Origin: Streptomyces sp. NA04227
Lineage (GTDB): Bacteria > Actinomycetota > Actinomycetes > Streptomycetales > Streptomycetaceae
Reading direction: 5' to 3'
DNA length: 64,000 bases
Assembly (NCBI RefSeq): GCF_013364195.1
Contig: NZ_CP054918.1
Coordinates: 7,739,001 to 7,803,000 of the forward strand
Part shown: positions 51,742 to 60,628 of the stretch, one piece after another
Layout: each line of letters starts with the position of its first letter
Numbering within the stretch: position 1 is the first letter of the stretch
Translations under genes and position numbers: made by a program
The notes under the pieces: generated by a model
The model's database searches: none
Told to the model about the DNA's origin: nothing
The model's input: only the letters and a program-made list of their open reading frames with translations

Positions 51742-51847
51742 TCGGGGCCTCCTGCGACGAGAGTGCGGTTTCGGCCACACACTCCGTGCACCGCCTCAAC
51801 GTTCGGCCACCAGTACATGAACGACGGGGGAGCACGCAGCGGATCCT

Positions 51848-51889
51848 GCGCGGGGTGACAGGCCCCGTGCGGGACCTGTCACCCCGCGC
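51848..51889 (-). terminator. Terminator after the SWIM/SNF2 operon
   Basis: Perfect 15-bp arms (51848-51862, 51875-51889) with a 12-nt loop, 28 bp past the SWIM gene stop. Confidence 0.85.
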
Positions 51890-51916
51890 GGACGGTGCGG
51901 CACGCCCCGCCTCCCG

Positions 51917-53242
51917 TCAGGCCTCGTCCCGCGCCTCCCACACGGCTTCCGAAAGCGCCGCCGCCGGGTCGCTGTCCGGTGCGCCCGCGGGCACCCACCG
52001 GCCCGCGTCCTCGGCGTAGGGCCACCATCGGCCGTCCTGCCCGAGTCGGAGCTGTCTGCCCCGGCCGGGCAGCGTCCACGCGTTGCCCTTCCGGACGAAC
52101 CCGGGCCGGTCCTCGTCCGCCCACGCGGTGTCCAGCGCGGACAGGGCGCGGGCCAGGGCGGGACCGTCCGGCTCCCACGCGGAGTCGAGGACCCGCAAGG
52201 CCGGTGCGCCGCCGGTCCGCCAGGCACGTACGGCGGTGTCGGCGCCCCGCGCGTCGAGGGCGAGGGCCTCCCGCAGCCGGTCGGCCACCGGCTCGGGCGG
52301 ACCGACGGCGAGTAGCCGTACGGCGTCGTCGTGCTCGCTCAACTCGCGGCTGGGCAAGGACTGTTCGTGCCCCTCTGCTGCTGAGCGCGCGAGCAGGGCC
52401 CGGGCCCGAGCGGCCGTCGCCGTCATCAGGAAGGACAGGGCCTCGGTGTCCGGAGCGGGCCCGGGTGCCGGCTTGGTGGCGAGGGAGGGCAGGGCGGGCG
52501 CCGGGGCCGGGAGCGGGGGAAGGGTGGGCAGTGGCGGCAGGATGTCCGCCGCGGCGAAGGCCTCGTACGCGTCGACTCCCTCCTCGGGTACGAGCCGCTC
52601 GGAACTCTCCGCACTCTCCGTGGTTCGCTGGCGCCTTGCCCGGTGCGCCTCCAGAGCTTCGAGCAAGGGGCCCTCGCCCAGGCCGCGCAGCAACAGCAGG
52701 ACGAACGGGTCCTCGTCGAGCAGTCGTGCGGCCTGGTAGCAGAGCGCGGAGCTGTGCGCGCAGTGGTCCCAGGCGCCGCAGTCGCATTCGGCCTCCAAGT
52801 CGCCGATGCCCGGGAGGAGTTCGATGCCCGCGGCGGCGGCGTCCTCGGCCAGGTGGTGCGGCATGTCATGGGCGAGGAGCGCCGCCAGATGCCCGGCGCG
52901 TTCGCCGACCACCTCGAAGAAGCGGTCCCACTCGTCCGTGGTGAAGCGGTGCAGGAGCACATCCGCCCGGATTCCGGTGCCGTCCTTGTCACGGACGACC
53001 GAGGTCAGGCGGCCGGGGCGGACGGAGACGGCGCCCACCGATCCGGAGCGGGCCAGCCGCCGCCCGGCGGCGAGCTGGTGCGACTCCAGCGCGGTGTCCT
53101 CCAGCGCCTTCAGCCAGGCACGGCCCCACCAGGTGGCGGCGAAGGAGCGCCCGTGGACGACCGGTGCGAGTGCGAACACCCGTTCCTGCTCGGTGAGTTC
53201 GTCCGCGGTGTGCTCGGGGAACTCGTCGGGGGCGTCGGCCAT
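51917..53242 (-). CDS. SWIM zinc-finger protein
   Basis: 441 aa from ATG 53242, one base after the SNF2 stop, with AAGGAG inside the SNF2 end. A SWIM C-x-C...C-x-H finger is visible at ~155-170: AECDCGAWDHCAHSSALCYQ. N-terminal part includes ...RSFAATWWGRAWLKALEDTA, typical of this family; a Pro/Ala-rich linker (~245-275) precedes a C-terminal domain. SWIM domains bind DNA or protein. It is always paired with the SNF2 helicase in Streptomyces, so the two presumably form one complex. Confidence 0.9.
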   Translation of the reverse strand: MADAPDEFPEHTADELTEQERVFALAPVVHGRSFAATWWGRAWLKALEDTALESHQLAAGRRLARSGSVGAVSVRPGRLTSVVRDKDGTGIRADVLLHRFTTDEWDRFFEVVGERAGHLAALLAHDMPHHLAEDAAAAGIELLPGIGDLEAECDCGAWDHCAHSSALCYQAARLLDEDPFVLLLLRGLGEGPLLEALEAHRARRQRTTESAESSERLVPEEGVDAYEAFAAADILPPLPTLPPLPAPAPALPSLATKPAPGPAPDTEALSFLMTATAARARALLARSAAEGHEQSLPSRELSEHDDAVRLLAVGPPEPVADRLREALALDARGADTAVRAWRTGGAPALRVLDSAWEPDGPALARALSALDTAWADEDRPGFVRKGNAWTLPGRGRQLRLGQDGRWWPYAEDAGRWVPAGAPDSDPAAALSEAVWEARDEA

Positions 53243-53243
53243 G

Positions 53244-56200
53244 TCAGGCACTCCTTTCGCTCTGGAGACGTACCAGCGCGGCCAGTTCACCGTCGGACAG
53301 CTCGGTGAGCGCCGCCTCGCCGCCGCCGAGTACCGCATCGGCCAGGGCCTGTTTCGTCCGGAGCATCGCGTCGATACGGTCCTCGACCGTGCCCTCAGCG
53401 ATCAGCCGGTGGACCTGCACCGAACGGGTCTGGCCGATCCGGTGCGCACGGTCGGTCGCCTGCGCCTCGACGGCCGGATTCCACCAGCGGTCGTAGTGCA
53501 CGACATGTTCCGCGCGGGTCAGGTTCAGACCGGTCCCCGCGGCCTTGAGCGACAGCAGGAAGACCGGCACCGTACCGGCCTGGAAACGCGCGACCATGGC
53601 CTCGCGCTCCGCGACGGGCGTGCCGCCGTGCAGGAACTGCGCACCGATCCCGCGTTCGGCCAGCCGCGCCTCGATCAGCCGTGCCATGCGTACGTACTGC
53701 GTGAACACCAGCACGCCCGCACCCTCGGCCGTCATGGTGTCGAGCAACTCGTCGAGCAGTTCCAACTTGCCGGAGCGGCCGGACAGTTGGGGATCGGACT
53801 CGTCCAGGTACTGGGCAGGGTGGTTGCAGATCTGCTTGAGCGAGGTGAACAGCTTCACGATCAGACCGCGGCGGCCGATGCCGTCCGCGGCGGAGATCCG
53901 CTCCAGCATCTCGCGCACCACTGCCTCGTACAGCGCCGCCTGTTCGGCCGTGAGGGCCACGGCCCGGTCGGTCTCGGTCTTGGGCGGCAGCTCCGGTGCG
54001 ATGCCCGGATCGCTCTTGCGGCGGCGCAGCAGGAAGGGCCGTACGAGACGGCCGAGCCGCTCGGCCGCCACCGGGTCGGCGCCGCCCTCCACCGGCACCG
54101 CGTACTGCCTGCGGAAGGCGCCGAGACTGCCGAGCAGGCCCGGCGTCGTCCAGTCGAGGATCGCCCACAGCTCGGAGAGGTTGTTCTCCACCGGCGTACC
54201 GGTGAGCGCCACCCGGGCGGCCGCCGGAATACCGCGCAGCGCCCTGGCCGTCGCCGAGTACGGGTTCTTGACGTGCTGGGCTTCGTCGGCGACCACCAGA
54301 CCCCAGGGCGTGGCGCCGAGCCGCTCGGCGTCCAGGCGCATCGTGCCGTACGTCGTCAGGACGACTTCTCCGGCGGCCGGGGCGGACAGCTCCCTGCGGG
54401 CGCCGTGATGGCGGCGCACCGGGGTGCCCGGGGCGAACCTGCCGATCTCGCGCTCCCAGTTGCCCATGAGTGAGGTGGGGCAGACCACCAGCGTGGGACC
54501 GGCTGTGGCCGGGTCCTGTTGGCGGTGCAGATGCAGCGAGATGAGGGTGATCGTCTTGCCCAGACCCATGTCGTCGGCCAGGCAGCAGCCGAGCCCGGTT
54601 CCGGTCATCCGGGCGAGCCAGCCCAGGCCGCGCAGCTGGTAGTCACGCAACTGCGCGGCGAGCGCGGCGGGTTGGGGCACGCCTTCGGCGCCCTCGTCCG
54701 CCGTGAGCAACTCCCTGAGCCGGTTGAGCCTGCCCGCCGCCTCCACCGGTACGCGCTGCCCGTCGATCTCGGCCGACCCCGTCAGCGCCGCGCCGAGGGC
54801 CTGTACGGCGCTCATCGCACCGGTCCGCCGCTCGCGCAACCGCGCGACCTGCGCCGGGTCGACGAGCACCCACCGGTCGCCGAGGCGCACGAGTGGCCGT
54901 TTGGCCTCGGCCAGGCGGTCGAATTCCGCGGCAGTGAGGTCCTGGTCGTCGAGCGCGAACTGCCAGCGGAACGAGAGCAGTTGGTCGGCACCGACGAGCC
55001 CCTTGAAAGCGGCCGGGCCCGTCGAGGCCCCCGACTCACCTTGTACGTCGGTGTGTTCACCGGGGAGTACGGCGCGCGCGGACAGTCCGCGGGCGAGCAG
55101 TCGGGGCCAGTGGACCCGGACATCGGCGTCGGCCAGCGCCTGTGCACCGCGGCCGAGCAGGTCCGCCACATCGTCGTCGGCCAGCTCCACCGAGTCCGGT
55201 ACCGGGGCCGAGAGCAGCGTCCCGAGGGGTGGCCAGTGGTGTGCCGCCCGGCGCAGGGCGATCAGTACGTCACGGCGCACCTGCGGCCCGAATCCCGCCG
55301 GGGTACCGGACTGCGCGGCCCACAGCCGTTCCGCGTCCACGACGAGTGCCGGATCGTCGGCACTGTGGACCTGAAGCACCACCCGGAACCGCGGCTCGGC
55401 GCCGGTCCCCGCCGCCTCGCCGGTCCCCTCCGCTTTGGTCGCCCGCGCCGTCAACTCCTCGCCCAGACCGGAGACTTCGACCCGCAGCGACAGTCGGACG
55501 CCGACGTCGTGCAGCGCGCGCAACGCGGCCGCCCACGGCGTGTACTCCGGACGGCGAAGCACCTCCGCCCCCGCGAAGGCGCCGCCGCCGAGGGCATGCA
55601 CCGCGGCCGGAGTCCTGGGCAGCGTGTCGGCCACCGCGTCGAGGAAGTCCCGCAGCAGCACGGAGGGGTCCGGCAGTCGCAGGTCCTCCGCCGTCTTGTC
55701 CAGGGGTACGCAGTGCGCCAACGGCGGTGCGCACGCGGCGAGTTCGAGAACGCGGGCGTGGTCCTCACCGGTCAGCGGCGCACACCGCCACTGGTCGAAA
55801 CCGTCCTCGCTCACCCCGGGCAGCAGCCGCCCCCGGGCGACGAGGTCCAGTGCCAGCAGAGCGGCCGCCCCCCAGAACCGCGCGGCCGGGTGCGCCGAAG
55901 GGTTCGCGTACGCACGGGTGAGCACCCCGAGCGCCGCCCCGATCGACAGCGCTCTGGTCGCCACGCGCCGCACCTCAAGACCGCCCGCCGGTGCCGGGAG
56001 TACGAGGTCGAGTGAGCTGGCGGTGCCGTACCACCGGTCCTTTTCGCACTGCGAGATGCCCTCCGGAAAGTCGCCCGGAAGTCCGTCCGCCGTGGACGGC
56101 CAGAAGTGCACCAGAGCGGCGCGGGCGGGCTCGGCCGGAGTGAAGACGGCGCTCCAGCCGGCGAGGTCGGGAGAGTCGCCGGAGTCGGCAGAAAGGTCTG

Positions 56201-56282
56201 CGGAAAGGATGGGTGAGGAGGGGGCCAGGGAAGGTGAGGGCGATGAGGAGGAGGGAGTGGGGAAGGGAGCAGAGGCGGTAAT
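53244..56282 (-). CDS. SNF2-family DEAD/DEAH-box helicase (possible ATT start)
   Basis: 1,012 aa if translation starts at ATT 56282, which sits 8 bases after AGGAG and 34 bp below a near-consensus promoter. The frame has an upstream TGA and no ATG/GTG/TTG until GTG 56111 (955 aa), which has no ribosome-binding site; the segment between encodes a family-like WSAVFTPAEPARAALVHFWP. Helicase motifs: I DDMGLGKT, II VVADEAQHVKN (DEAQ), III LTGTPVENN, V LSLKAAGTGLNL, VI QATDRAHRIGQ. N-terminal SNF2_N-associated and zinc/helicase auxiliary regions precede. ATP-dependent remodelling of DNA-protein complexes; operon partner is the SWIM protein. Confidence 0.88.
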   Translation of the reverse strand: MTASAPFPTPSSSSPSPSLAPSSPILSADLSADSGDSPDLAGWSAVFTPAEPARAALVHFWPSTADGLPGDFPEGISQCEKDRWYGTASSLDLVLPAPAGGLEVRRVATRALSIGAALGVLTRAYANPSAHPAARFWGAAALLALDLVARGRLLPGVSEDGFDQWRCAPLTGEDHARVLELAACAPPLAHCVPLDKTAEDLRLPDPSVLLRDFLDAVADTLPRTPAAVHALGGGAFAGAEVLRRPEYTPWAAALRALHDVGVRLSLRVEVSGLGEELTARATKAEGTGEAAGTGAEPRFRVVLQVHSADDPALVVDAERLWAAQSGTPAGFGPQVRRDVLIALRRAAHHWPPLGTLLSAPVPDSVELADDDVADLLGRGAQALADADVRVHWPRLLARGLSARAVLPGEHTDVQGESGASTGPAAFKGLVGADQLLSFRWQFALDDQDLTAAEFDRLAEAKRPLVRLGDRWVLVDPAQVARLRERRTGAMSAVQALGAALTGSAEIDGQRVPVEAAGRLNRLRELLTADEGAEGVPQPAALAAQLRDYQLRGLGWLARMTGTGLGCCLADDMGLGKTITLISLHLHRQQDPATAGPTLVVCPTSLMGNWEREIGRFAPGTPVRRHHGARRELSAPAAGEVVLTTYGTMRLDAERLGATPWGLVVADEAQHVKNPYSATARALRGIPAAARVALTGTPVENNLSELWAILDWTTPGLLGSLGAFRRQYAVPVEGGADPVAAERLGRLVRPFLLRRRKSDPGIAPELPPKTETDRAVALTAEQAALYEAVVREMLERISAADGIGRRGLIVKLFTSLKQICNHPAQYLDESDPQLSGRSGKLELLDELLDTMTAEGAGVLVFTQYVRMARLIEARLAERGIGAQFLHGGTPVAEREAMVARFQAGTVPVFLLSLKAAGTGLNLTRAEHVVHYDRWWNPAVEAQATDRAHRIGQTRSVQVHRLIAEGTVEDRIDAMLRTKQALADAVLGGGEAALTELSDGELAALVRLQSERSA

Positions 56283-56322
56283 GGGGGGTACTCCTCAAGT
56301 TTGACTAATGCGCGAGCGGTCG

Positions 56323-56350
56323 ATAATACACGGCGCGCGCGATCCGTCAA
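56323..56350 (-). promoter_or_regulatory. Sigma-70/HrdB-type promoter of the SNF2 gene
   Basis: Minus strand TTGACG (56350-56345), 16-bp spacer, TATTAT (56328-56323). Transcription would begin about 56316, giving a ~34-nt leader to AGGAG and the ATT at 56282. Confidence 0.7.
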
Positions 56351-56450
56351 GGGGTGTGCTGCCACTTTTCCTCTGGGGAGGTCGCAAGCAGGGGAAGGGC
56401 GAGCCAATGCTCCTACCCCAACCAGGAGTTGAAGGCCGGACCCACTCCGC

Positions 56451-57362
56451 TCAGGCGGCGCGTGCGAGGTGGGTGTCCAGCGCCTCCAGGAGCCAGTCGT
56501 GGGTGGCGCCCGGTGTCGGGCGGTCGGGGCCGGAGACCTTGGCGACGAGGTTCCAGTAGTGGTCGATCCGCGGGTCCGCGGCCAGCAACTGTCGCAGCTG
56601 CCTGCGGAAGTCGGCGGTGTCGCGCTGACCGCTGGCGGCGGCGTAGGCGCCAACGAAGCAGTCCAGCGCCTCGCCCTCGAACGGCGTTCGCCGCGCCCGG
56701 AGTTCGGGGGCGGCCAGCAGGTGGGCCTCGCCCAGGCCGTCATAGAGAACGGCCGGGCGCCAGCCCTCGTCGGCCCGGTGTGCGGCGGGCTGGGGCGCGG
56801 TGCCGGGGCACGGGCGACTGACGAAGGCGTGCAGCTCGGCGAAGGCGAGTACCTGGCCGGGCGCCGGATCGTCCGGTGGCTGGGGCACCGCGTGTTCGAT
56901 GAGGGTGGCCGCGACCCGGGCGGGGAGCCGTGCCGGAAGCCAGCGCCGCCAGAAGCGCGCCAGGACGGTGGTGTTGGGCGGTGTGGACAGGGCGCCGACC
57001 AGGCGCAGACGCCGGGCGCGTTCGTCCGGAGGGCAGTCCTGCAGGAGCCGCAGTGCCGCCTCCTGCCAGCGCAGCTCGGCCAGCCGGGAGCCGATCTCGC
57101 CGAGCTGTCCCGCGATGACGTCCTCCAGGGCGTCCTCCCGGTCCAGGACTCGGGTCACCTCGGGCACCGGCAGATCGAGTCGGCGCAACGACCGGATCAG
57201 GGCGAGCCGTTCCACGGCCTCGGGGCCGTAGCGGCGATGGCCGCCCGAGCTGCGGGTGGCCTCGGGCAGCAGACCGCGGTCCGAATAGAAGCGGACGGTC
57301 TTGACGGTGACCCCGGCCTGCTCGGCCAGCTCGCCGATGCTCCACATTCCGTCGGGTGACAC
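56451..57362 (-). CDS. MerR-family transcriptional regulator
   Basis: 303 aa from GTG 57362 (ATG 57347 is an alternative, giving MWSIGELAEQAG). N-terminal MerR HTH: WSIGELAEQAGVTVKTVRFY, SDRGLLPEATRSSGGHRRYG, then a dimerization helix. The C-terminal ~190 residues form a helical ligand domain (EALDCFVGAYAAASGQRDTA) of the TipAS/Streptomyces drug-sensor kind. Its start codon lies four bases from the -35 element of the divergent promoter, the usual MerR autoregulatory geometry. Ligand unknown. Confidence 0.9.
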   Translation of the reverse strand: MSPDGMWSIGELAEQAGVTVKTVRFYSDRGLLPEATRSSGGHRRYGPEAVERLALIRSLRRLDLPVPEVTRVLDREDALEDVIAGQLGEIGSRLAELRWQEAALRLLQDCPPDERARRLRLVGALSTPPNTTVLARFWRRWLPARLPARVAATLIEHAVPQPPDDPAPGQVLAFAELHAFVSRPCPGTAPQPAAHRADEGWRPAVLYDGLGEAHLLAAPELRARRTPFEGEALDCFVGAYAAASGQRDTADFRRQLRQLLAADPRIDHYWNLVAKVSGPDRPTPGATHDWLLEALDTHLARAA

Positions 57363-57365
57363 GGT

Positions 57366-57396
57366 TTGAACCTCCCTCAGGGGGAGGTCCTAGCGT
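57366..57396 (+). promoter_or_regulatory. MerR-type promoter with 19-bp spacer and central dyad
   Basis: TTGAAC (57366-57371) and TAGCGT (57391-57396) are exactly 19 bp apart. The dyad ACCTCCC-N5-GGGAGGT (57370-57376, 57382-57388) fills the spacer. This is the classic underwound promoter activated by MerR proteins; it reads toward the hydrolase gene. Confidence 0.8.
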
Positions 57397-57461
57397 ACCC
57401 GCGAACGCGGACGGCCCTTTTAGGGCCTGTCCCGTGGAGTAACGGCGTACAAGGAGGGTTC

Positions 57462-59060
57462 ATGACGGCATTCGTGCTGGTGTCGGAGATCCACACCGGA
57501 GCGTGGGTGTGGCGGGAGACCACCGCCCTGTTGCGGGAGGCGGGTGCCGAGGTGCATCCCGTGACGCTTACCGGCATGGGCGACATCAAGCGTCCGGCGC
57601 CCGCGGAACCCGGCACCGACCTGGAGACGCACATCGAGGACCTGGTCCGCCTCCTCGACGTCCTGGAAGCACCCGACGTGGTGCTCGTCGGCCACGGCTA
57701 CGGCATCCACCCCGTGCTCGCCGCCGCCGACCGGCGCCCGGACCGGGTCTCACGCGTCGTCCACGTGGACGCGGGCATGCCCCAGGACGGCGACATCCCG
57801 GCCGCCCTCGTTCCCGACCAGGCGATCCGGGAGTACGTGTGGTCCGCGAACGCCACGACGCGGCACAGCGGGACCATCGCCCCACCGCCGCCGGACGGTT
57901 GGCAGCGTTACGGCAGCCTGGACGGGGTCTCCGTGGAGGACCTGGCGCTGCTCGACCGACTCGCCGTACCGCAGCCCGTCGGGACGCTCGCCCAGCCGCT
58001 GCGCCTGACCGGAGCGGGCGCAAAACTGCCGACCACCGGCATTCTCTGCACCTCCAACGGCGCCGGGATCGCCATGATCGAGGCCTTGGTCGCGATAGGA
58101 GACCCGAAGCTCGCGGTGCTCACCGAACCGCGGGTGACCTTCTTCGAACTGCCCACCGGGCACTGGCCGATGCTGTCCGTCCCCGGCGAACTCGCCGAGG
58201 CCCTACTCTGTGCCGCCGCGGGCGAAGGACACCGCATCATGCCGAAGCAGGACGAACTCCCGGGCCACCTGCGCCCGTTCCTGCTCAACGTGCCCGAACA
58301 GCGCCGCGAACGGATCGGGAACGTCGACCTGTACTTCCCGGACCACGTGCACGCCCTTCCGGCCGGAGGTTCGGCGGAGGACGCGGCCGAGGACCGGTGC
58401 GAGCACTCGGCCCCGGGCACATCCAACGGTGAACAGCGGTGCCCCGCAGTGGTGTTCGTGCACGGTGGCCCGCTGCCCGAGGGAATCGAGCCGAGGCCGC
58501 GCGACTGGCCCGGCTTCTCCGGTCACGCCCACTACGTCGCCGGCCTCGGGGTGATCGGGGTGACCCTGGAGCACCGGCTGCACGACCTCACCGACTACGG
58601 CCGCGCCGCCGAGGACGTCGCCGCGGCCGTCGACCTGGTACGAGCCGACCCGCGCGTGGACCCGGACCGTATCGCCCTGTGGTTCTTCTCCGCCGGGGGC
58701 CTGCTGTCGGCGCCGTGGCTGGCGGAGCCGCCGTCCTGGCTGCGCGGTGTGGCGGCGTCGTATCCCATCCTCGTACCGCTGCCGAACTGGGGGATCGACG
58801 AGTCCCGGTTCCGTCCGGCGGCGGCCGTGAGCGGGGCGGGAGACCTGCCCATCGTGCTGATCCGGGTCGGACGGGAGATGCCGGAGATCGCCACGACGGT
58901 CGCGGAGTTCCTCGCCGCGGCGGGGGAGTGCGGGGCCCGGGTGGAGGTGATCGACGTGCCCGAGGGCCACCACGGCTTCGAGACCCTCGACCACACGGAC
59001 GAGGCACGTACGGCGCTCGCGGCGGCGATGCGGTCCGTGATCGGACATCTGCGGAGCTGA
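57462..59060 (+). CDS. Fused double alpha/beta-hydrolase, N-terminal domain lacking the nucleophile
   Basis: 532 aa from ATG 57462 with AAGGAGG at 57451-57457. The N-terminal domain (~1-250) is a salicylate-esterase/HNL-like fold (VLVSEIHTGAWVWRETTALL) whose nucleophile elbow is GHGYG (77-81): Gly79 replaces the catalytic Ser, although TGHWPML keeps the His. The C-terminal domain (~275-532) has oxyanion motif VFVHGGPLPEG, nucleophile Ser410 in LWFFSAGG (the first elbow Gly is Phe), and His in PEGHHGFE. So only the second domain looks catalytic. It is the target of the adjacent MerR regulator, probably a detoxifying esterase or ligand-binding hydrolase. Confidence 0.85.
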   Translation: MTAFVLVSEIHTGAWVWRETTALLREAGAEVHPVTLTGMGDIKRPAPAEPGTDLETHIEDLVRLLDVLEAPDVVLVGHGYGIHPVLAAADRRPDRVSRVVHVDAGMPQDGDIPAALVPDQAIREYVWSANATTRHSGTIAPPPPDGWQRYGSLDGVSVEDLALLDRLAVPQPVGTLAQPLRLTGAGAKLPTTGILCTSNGAGIAMIEALVAIGDPKLAVLTEPRVTFFELPTGHWPMLSVPGELAEALLCAAAGEGHRIMPKQDELPGHLRPFLLNVPEQRRERIGNVDLYFPDHVHALPAGGSAEDAAEDRCEHSAPGTSNGEQRCPAVVFVHGGPLPEGIEPRPRDWPGFSGHAHYVAGLGVIGVTLEHRLHDLTDYGRAAEDVAAAVDLVRADPRVDPDRIALWFFSAGGLLSAPWLAEPPSWLRGVAASYPILVPLPNWGIDESRFRPAAAVSGAGDLPIVLIRVGREMPEIATTVAEFLAAAGECGARVEVIDVPEGHHGFETLDHTDEARTALAAAMRSVIGHLRS

Positions 59061-59088
59061 CCCCGCGGCCGGGAGGACTCGGCCGAGG

Positions 59089-59131
59089 CCGTGCGGCGGG
59101 CGCCCCGCAGGGGAGGGCGCCCGCCGCACGG
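59089..59131 (+). terminator. Terminator after the double hydrolase gene
   Basis: Perfect 17-bp arms (59089-59105, 59115-59131) with a 9-nt loop, 28 bp past the stop. Confidence 0.88.
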
Positions 59132-59213
59132 TCGGGGTGGCACAGGGCGACGCTGGAGGGTTTCGCGGGCAGGCGACGCAGCGCGACGCGGTCCGGGCGA
59201 CGGCGGGAGGCCG

Positions 59214-59251
59214 AGCGACGACAATGGACTGAAGCGACGACAATGGACTGA
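59214..59251. repeat. Two perfect 19-bp tandem repeats
   Basis: AGCGACGACAATGGACTGA occurs at 59214-59232 and again at 59233-59251 without a gap or mismatch, in the 308-bp space between the double hydrolase and a small membrane-protein gene. It is likely a recent slippage duplication or a pair of binding sites. Confidence 0.75.
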
Positions 59252-59368
59252 GCGGGGTGCGCTTCGCCGACCTCAGGGTTGTCTCAGGGGCGCACACCGG
59301 AACCGCGGCCGCGTGCGGCGCGTTCTCCCAGGCAGAGGGCGGCGCGAGCCGCGGAGGAGGCGTGCGAG

Positions 59369-59551
59369 ATGTCGAACAGAGCGAAGGTCGCGGCCGGCGG
59401 TGCGCTGGTCGGACTGATCCTGCTGATCTGGCTGCCCTGGTGGGCGGCGCTGTTGATCATCATCGGTGTCCCTGCGGCGGCCTACCTGATGCTCGACCCC
59501 GGGCAGCGCCGCAGGCTGCGCCGGGTCGGCCACAAGGAGATCAGGCGCTGA
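59369..59551 (+). CDS. Small membrane protein
   Basis: 60 aa, ATG 59369 with GGAGGAGGC upstream. One long hydrophobic hairpin (AAGGALVGLILLIWLPWWAA, LLIIIGVPAAAYLML) between a basic N-terminus and a very basic tail (RRRLRRVGHKEIRR). Resembles small conserved actinobacterial membrane proteins; function unknown. It ends 10 bp from the convergent hypothetical gene. Confidence 0.75.
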   Translation: MSNRAKVAAGGALVGLILLIWLPWWAALLIIIGVPAAAYLMLDPGQRRRLRRVGHKEIRR

Positions 59552-59561
59552 GCCCCACCGC

Positions 59562-60494
59562 TCAGGAAGGCCGGACGGCCAGCTTGTCCAGGGCGTCGAG
59601 GAGCGCGGGCAGTTCGGGGCCGCGTCCCACCGGCAGCACTTCGCCGGGCTCCTCGTCGAGGAGGACGAAGGCGATGTCGTCGGTGCGCGCGACCATGGAC
59701 CAGCCGGGCCCGTCGACGCGCAGGGTACGGGCGTCCTCGTGCGCGAACGCCGACCTGACCCGGCCCACGGGCGGTGCGGTGTCGACGTAGGCGCGTGCCT
59801 CGTCGAGGACTCGCCGGACACCGGGGTGCGGACGCGTGGGCTCCTCGTCCGCCCGGTCCGCGCCGCCGTCCGCCGCGGGCTCGACCTCTTCGGACCCGCG
59901 TGCCGCGCTCTCCTCGTGCGTTCCCGCTTCCGCCGCCTTCGCGAAGGTGTCATCGCCGGGCGCATCGCCCCCCTCCGGCGTCACGGCGAAGTCGGCGTCG
60001 TCGATCTGCGCCCGCCAGTTCGCCCACTGCAGGGCGATCTCGTCCGCGCCCAGGCGGCGTTGGGCCGGGCCCCAGGAGTCGGTGGCGGGCGGGCTGAGCG
60101 GGGGCAGGTCGCCGTCCGCGGGGTCCGGTTCCGGGTCGTGCGGGGCGGGGACGCCGGGGGCCGACACGGCCAGGGTCAGCGGCCAGCCCGGGAGCGCGGC
60201 CACCATGGAGCGCTCGTCGGGGGAGAGGTCGTACTCCATGCCGCAGTCCCAGGAGGCGATCGCCACGGCCACCAGGGACACGTCGTCGATGACGACGGTC
60301 CAGCGGGCGCCCGCGCCGTCCTGGCCGAGCACCAGGCCGTAGCCCTCGGCGGCGGCTTCGAGCCCCAGCGCCGCACAGGCCTCCGGGTAGTCGTCGCCGA
60401 GCACACTGGGGAACTGGGCCGGTGTCAGCAGCAACGCCGTCAGTACGTACAGCGCGTCGTCCCCGGCGTCGACCGCCTCGTCGGTCCCGGCCAT
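59562..60494 (-). CDS. Hypothetical acidic protein
   Basis: 310 aa from ATG 60494 with GGGAGGG upstream. Two compact regions (~10-95: LYVLTALLLTPAQFPSVLGD; ~225-310: ARTLRVDGPGWSMVARTDDI, FVLLDEEPGEVLPVGRGPEL) flank a Pro/Asp/Glu/Ala-rich disordered linker. The second region resembles SseB-like or type III chaperone-like folds seen in Streptomyces; I do not assign a function. No signal peptide. Confidence 0.7.
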   Translation of the reverse strand: MAGTDEAVDAGDDALYVLTALLLTPAQFPSVLGDDYPEACAALGLEAAAEGYGLVLGQDGAGARWTVVIDDVSLVAVAIASWDCGMEYDLSPDERSMVAALPGWPLTLAVSAPGVPAPHDPEPDPADGDLPPLSPPATDSWGPAQRRLGADEIALQWANWRAQIDDADFAVTPEGGDAPGDDTFAKAAEAGTHEESAARGSEEVEPAADGGADRADEEPTRPHPGVRRVLDEARAYVDTAPPVGRVRSAFAHEDARTLRVDGPGWSMVARTDDIAFVLLDEEPGEVLPVGRGPELPALLDALDKLAVRPS

Positions 60495-60628
60495 CCCGCC
60501 CTCCCCTTGTGTCGTCCGTCGGCGCACCCTAACCAGTGCCTCGGGAGCACGTCGAGGCGGGGTGAGCAGGAATTTTGCCCGGAGCGTTCATCGGTGACGT
60601 CCGGCCGACGCCACGACGACCGTCCGGA

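Noticed and set aside
54519..56015. 498-aa plus-strand frame opposite the SNF2 gene
   Set aside because: Antisense of helicase coding sequence with Arg/Gln-rich, domain-free translation.
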